Shown here: piece after piece, positions 15,586 to 18,279 of the stretch
Numbering within the stretch: position 1 is the stretch's first letter
Layout: each line of letters starts with the position of its first letter
Origin: Alphaproteobacteria bacterium
GTDB taxonomy: Bacteria > Pseudomonadota > Alphaproteobacteria > Rhizobiales > Xanthobacteraceae
Direction: 5' to 3'
Length of the DNA: 18,279 nucleotides
NCBI GenBank assembly: GCA_005884745.1
Contig: VAZU01000146.1
Location: forward strand, 1-18,279
The notes under the pieces: model-generated
The model's input: only the letters and a program-made list of their open reading frames with translations
Told to the model about the DNA's origin: nothing
Database searches by the model: none
Translations under genes and position numbers: made by a program

Positions 15586-16704
15586 ATGTCCGCGGAACTG
15601 CGGGTCGAGCGCTTGCGCAAAGTCTTCGCCACGGGCGCGCCCGCGGTCGACGACGTGAGCTTTGCGGTCGGCGCCGGCGAGATCGTGGCCCTGCTCGGGC
15701 CCTCCGGCTGCGGCAAAACCACGACCTTGCGCTGCGTCGCCGGCCTCGAGCATCCGAGCGCGGGTGTGGTGCGCATCGGCGGCGCGACCGTGTCGGCGCC
15801 CTCCGAAGGCGTGCTGGTGCCGCCCCGCGCGCGCAACGTCGGCATGGTGTTCCAGTCCTATGCGGTGTGGCCGCACATGACGGTCGAGCAGAACGTCGCC
15901 TACCCGCTGCGCCAGCGCCGCACCTCACGAGCCGAGATCGAGCGCAGGACCGCGGAGACGCTGAAGCTGGTCGGGCTCTCCGAGTTCGCGCGGCGTCCCG
16001 TGGTGTCGCTCTCCGGGGGACAGATGCAGCGCGTGGCGCTGGCGCGCAGCCTCGTCTACGAGCCGGCGCTGCTCTTGCTCGACGAGCCGCTGAGCAATCT
16101 CGATGCCAACCTGCGGCTGCGGCTGCGCGACGACCTGCGGCGGATCATCAAGCGGACCGGCGTCACCGCGCTCTACGTCACCCACGACCAGGCCGAGGCC
16201 GCCGTGCTCGGCGACCGCGTCGGCGTCATGCGCGACGGCAGGCTGCTGCAGATCGGACCGCCGGCCGAGATCTACAACCGGCCCGCCGAGCTGTTCGTCG
16301 CGCAATTCACCGGCGCGTCCAATCTGCTCGCCGGCCGCGTGCTCGACCGCGACGGCGAGTTCGGTACGGTCGAGGCGCCGTCCGGCCATCGCCTCGTCGC
16401 TTGGCTGCCGCCGCGGGTTTCCGCCGGCGCCGCAGTAAGGATCGCGGTGCGCCCGGAGAACGTGCGGTTCGGCGCCGACGGCGCGGGCGGCAGCGGGCCG
16501 AACCGGTTCACGGCGCGGGTGCTGGTGCAGCGCTACGAGGGCGCGCAGACGGTCTACAGCCTCGCCGTGCTCGGCGGAAAACTCGCCGCGCTCGAGCTCG
16601 GCAGCAGCGCGCGCTATGCGGTCGACAGCGAGGTCGACATCGTGCTGCCGCCGGCGCTGTGCTGGGCCTATCCGGACGAGGAGGACGCGGTGGCCAATAG
16701 GTAA
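15586..16704 (+). CDS. ABC transporter ATP-binding protein (FbpC/PotA-like, with TOBE domain)
   Basis: This 372-residue cytoplasmic ATPase would energise the importer encoded by the two preceding genes. The Walker A loop GPSGCGKT is at 38-45, the Q-loop glutamine at 90, the signature LSGGQ at 142-146, Walker B LLLLDE at 162-167 and the switch histidine at about 200 (VTHDQAEA). Residues from about 235 onward form a TOBE-type regulatory region (RIAVRPENVRF). The ATG at 15586 follows GGAG at good spacing; a GTG at 15562 in frame would add eight residues. All ATPase motifs are intact, so the importer would function if the permease break is an artefact. Confidence 0.95.
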   Translation: MSAELRVERLRKVFATGAPAVDDVSFAVGAGEIVALLGPSGCGKTTTLRCVAGLEHPSAGVVRIGGATVSAPSEGVLVPPRARNVGMVFQSYAVWPHMTVEQNVAYPLRQRRTSRAEIERRTAETLKLVGLSEFARRPVVSLSGGQMQRVALARSLVYEPALLLLDEPLSNLDANLRLRLRDDLRRIIKRTGVTALYVTHDQAEAAVLGDRVGVMRDGRLLQIGPPAEIYNRPAELFVAQFTGASNLLAGRVLDRDGEFGTVEAPSGHRLVAWLPPRVSAGAAVRIAVRPENVRFGADGAGGSGPNRFTARVLVQRYEGAQTVYSLAVLGGKLAALELGSSARYAVDSEVDIVLPPALCWAYPDEEDAVANR

Positions 16705-16765
16705 CAATCTCGTTTTGTCGATAGCCGATGCTGTATACGTTTCCTGCTAACGGGTGGTCCGACCT

Positions 16766-16996
16766 ATGGCATTTGCTCGCGTCTTTCGTTCCGGAAATAG
16801 CCAAGCCGTTCGGTTGCCTAAACAATTTCGATTGAAAGGTCGGGAAGTGGAGATCTTCCGCCGAGGCGACGAAATTGTGTTGCGCGAGAAGGGGCATGAC
16901 ATGACTCGCGCTTTCGAGTTGCTCAGTAGCCTCCCTATTGATTCGGTCGTGACTGGGCGTGGCGATGGTCCGCCTCAGTCGCGAAAACCACGCTAA
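16766..16996 (+). CDS. Orphan VapB/AbrB-type antitoxin (SpoVT-AbrB fold)
   Basis: This 76-residue protein starts MAFARVFRSGNSQAVRLPKQ and continues EVEIFRRGDEIVLREK, the swapped-hairpin AbrB DNA-binding domain of VapB-type antitoxins; the C-terminal part (AFELLSSLPIDSV...) resembles the toxin-wrapping tail. Such proteins normally precede, and often overlap, a PIN-domain RNase gene (vapC). Here the stop at 16994-16996 is followed by 372 bp with no PIN reading frame on either strand, only a palindromic repeat. The gene is visibly less GC-rich than its neighbours, suggesting separate acquisition. GTG at 16754 is an alternative start (four more residues). GTATAC (16733-16738) upstream is a possible operator core. 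Confidence 0.85.
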   Translation: MAFARVFRSGNSQAVRLPKQFRLKGREVEIFRRGDEIVLREKGHDMTRAFELLSSLPIDSVVTGRGDGPPQSRKPR

Positions 16997-17113
16997 GTCC
17001 ATTAGTATTGCTACGGACGTCAGGCGCTCATGTTGGGATCGGATTGAGGCAACGTATGGAGTATCAGAATTGAATTGATGTCATTGAATTCTGGATACAG
17101 GCGATGGGGGCAC

Positions 17114-17284
17114 GCTCGCTTCCCTTCTCCCCTTGTGATGGGAGAAGGTGGCCGCGCGGAGGGAATCCGAGCGTGGCCGGATGAGGGGTTACACGATGCG
17201 GCGGGACTGTGACCCCTCACCCGCCTCGCGAACTTCGTCCGCTCGGCACCCTCTCCCACAGGGGGAGAGGGGAAGAAAGCGAGC
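17114..17284. repeat. Large intergenic palindromic element in the 372-bp gap after the antitoxin gene
   Basis: The gap 16997-17368 holds no gene I can support. It contains nested inverted repeats: CCTTCTCCC (17123-17131) with GGGAGAAGG (17140-17148); TGAGGGGT (17182-17189) with ACCCCTCA (17212-17219); CTCTCCC (17251-17257) with GGGAGAG (17263-17269). Outer arms beginning GCTCGCTTCCC (17114) pair imperfectly with GGGGAAGAAAGCGAGC (ending 17284). This matches the common Rhizobiales element with TGAGGGGT and CTCTCCC arms. 16997-17113 is relatively AT-rich and unassigned. Confidence 0.8.
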
Positions 17285-17368
17285 TGCGCGGCCTGAGCTA
17301 ACACTGGCTCGTTACTCGTTTCCGCTCGACGTGGAGTATGAACTAAAACTCCGGGATCATGACCAGCC

Positions 17369-18279
17369 ATGAATGAAACGCCAAAGGAAAAGCGCGGCGT
17401 CTATTCCGACGAATCCGCCGCGGCGCTGCGCGGCGGGTTGGCCAGCCCCGAGTTCCAGACCCTGCACGAGATCGTGAAAAAGGCGCGCCAGAACCTCGAT
17501 CAGAACGACTGGGATTACATCGTCGGCGGCACCGAGAGCGAGACGACGCTCCGGCGCAACCGGATGGCGCTCGATGCGCTGGCGTTCCGACCGCGCGTGC
17601 TGCGCGACGTGAGCCGGATCGACACCGCGGTCGAGCGGTTCGGGCGCAGGCTGCGGCTGCCGGTCGTGCTGGCGCCGGTCGGCGCGCTCGAAGTCTTTCA
17701 CCAAGGCGGCGGCGCCACCGCGGCACGGGCCGCGCAGGAGTTCGGCGTCGCGCATATGCTCAGCTCGGTGTGCGAGCCGGGGCTCGAAGCCGTCGCCGAG
17801 GCTGCGCCCGACGCGCTGCGCATCTATCAGCTCTATGTGCGCGGCGACGCGGCCTATGTCGACGACCACGTCCGCCGCGCGATGGCGAAGGGTTACGCCG
17901 CGTTCTGCCTCACCGTCGATACCGCGGTCTACAGCCGGCGCGAGCGCGACCTCGCCAAACGCTTCGTCACCGCGGGCCGCCGCCGCGTTTCCGGCCGCGA
18001 GTTCCAGGCGGCGCTCGACTGGCGCACGGTTGCGCGCATCAAGCAGAACTTCGAGATTCCGCTGGCGCTCAAGGGCATCGCCACGCGCGAGGACGCCGTA
18101 AGAGCGGTCGAGCACGGCGTCGACTGGATCTATGTCTCGAACCACGGCGGCCGCCAGCTCGATCACGGGCTCGGCGCGATGGAAATGCTGCCCGAGATCG
18201 TCGAGGCGGTCGGCGGCCGCGCCAAGATCATGATCGACGGCGCGTTCTGCCGCGGCACCGACATCGTCAAGGCGCTCAT
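17369..18279 (+). CDS. FMN-dependent alpha-hydroxy-acid oxidizing protein, N-terminal part (gene runs off the window)
   Basis: From the ATG at 17369 (MNETPKEKRGVYSDES), 303 codons are seen before the window end. It belongs to the TIM-barrel FMN family of L-lactate dehydrogenase, glycolate oxidase and mandelate dehydrogenase, which oxidise 2-hydroxy acids to 2-oxo acids. Visible features are the N-terminal DWDYIVGGTESE-like segment, LAPVGAL, IYQLYV (FMN/substrate contacts), LTVDT, a barrel lysine in LALKGI, and the signature SNHGGRQLD with the catalytic base at H259. The next segment reads IDGAFCRGTD where DGGxxRGTD is usual; the Gly-to-Ala change near the FMN phosphate is mild but notable. 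RERDLAKRF and the missing classic loop-4 sequence suggest a subfamily whose substrate is uncertain. No strong ribosome binding site is seen. Confidence 0.92.
   Translation, partial: MNETPKEKRGVYSDESAAALRGGLASPEFQTLHEIVKKARQNLDQNDWDYIVGGTESETTLRRNRMALDALAFRPRVLRDVSRIDTAVERFGRRLRLPVVLAPVGALEVFHQGGGATAARAAQEFGVAHMLSSVCEPGLEAVAEAAPDALRIYQLYVRGDAAYVDDHVRRAMAKGYAAFCLTVDTAVYSRRERDLAKRFVTAGRRRVSGREFQAALDWRTVARIKQNFEIPLALKGIATREDAVRAVEHGVDWIYVSNHGGRQLDHGLGAMEMLPEIVEAVGGRAKIMIDGAFCRGTDIVKAL

Noticed and set aside
16997..17368. Possible vapC toxin or other gene after the antitoxin
   Set aside because: No frame shows PIN-domain acidic motifs; the minus-strand frame at 17020-17370 reads through the palindromic repeat.

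Overview
The window is GC-rich DNA from an alphaproteobacterium, most likely order Hyphomicrobiales (Rhizobiales), near the Bradyrhizobium/Xanthobacteraceae group. This rests on protein families and gene order: trmL divergent from the cytochrome bc1 genes, a maoC-maoC / ychF-pth-rplY block, a UbiK-type protein next to lgt, and a COG1840-type ABC transporter. No rRNA, tRNA, CRISPR array or insertion sequence was recognised. The first gene (trmL) and the last (an FMN-dependent alpha-hydroxy-acid oxidase) run off the ends.

Layout. (1) 1-242, minus: start of trmL. (2) 531-3245, plus: petA, petB and petC, encoding the three catalytic subunits of cytochrome bc1. (3) 3274-4708, plus: mtnP and apt; MtnP releases adenine from methylthioadenosine and Apt salvages it to AMP. 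(4) 6891-4731, minus: two tandem MaoC hotdog hydratase-like proteins and an MFS transporter, joined by ATGA overlaps. (5) 7024-7314, plus: a small DUF4282 membrane protein. (6) 10028-7498, minus: rplY (L25/Ctc), pth and ychF, with a good promoter and a structured leader ahead of rplY; ubiK lies further upstream on the same strand. (7) 10739-12656, plus: lgt and a MidA/NDUFAF7-like methyltransferase. (8) 12702-16704, plus: an ABC importer (fused two-module permease, Tat-exported binding protein, ATPase). (9) 16766-16996, plus: an orphan VapB/AbrB-type antitoxin with no toxin beside it. (10) 17369 to the end, plus: the alpha-hydroxy-acid oxidase.

Intergenic spaces hold several palindromic repeat elements of the GGGAGAGG/CCTCTCCC type common in Rhizobiales. 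A fragment of one appears to form the C-terminal codons of the first maoC gene.

The most striking observation is that three otherwise well-conserved genes (mtnP, pth, ABC permease) each carry one frame break. In each, the same protein continues in another frame and a short conserved block is missing (about 53, 32 and 16 nt, estimated from family alignments recalled from memory). Because pth is normally essential and nothing else in these genes has decayed, local assembly or consensus errors are the leading explanation, but real deletions cannot be excluded from sequence alone. I see no convincing previously undescribed system; this is mostly housekeeping DNA with a few points worth checking.
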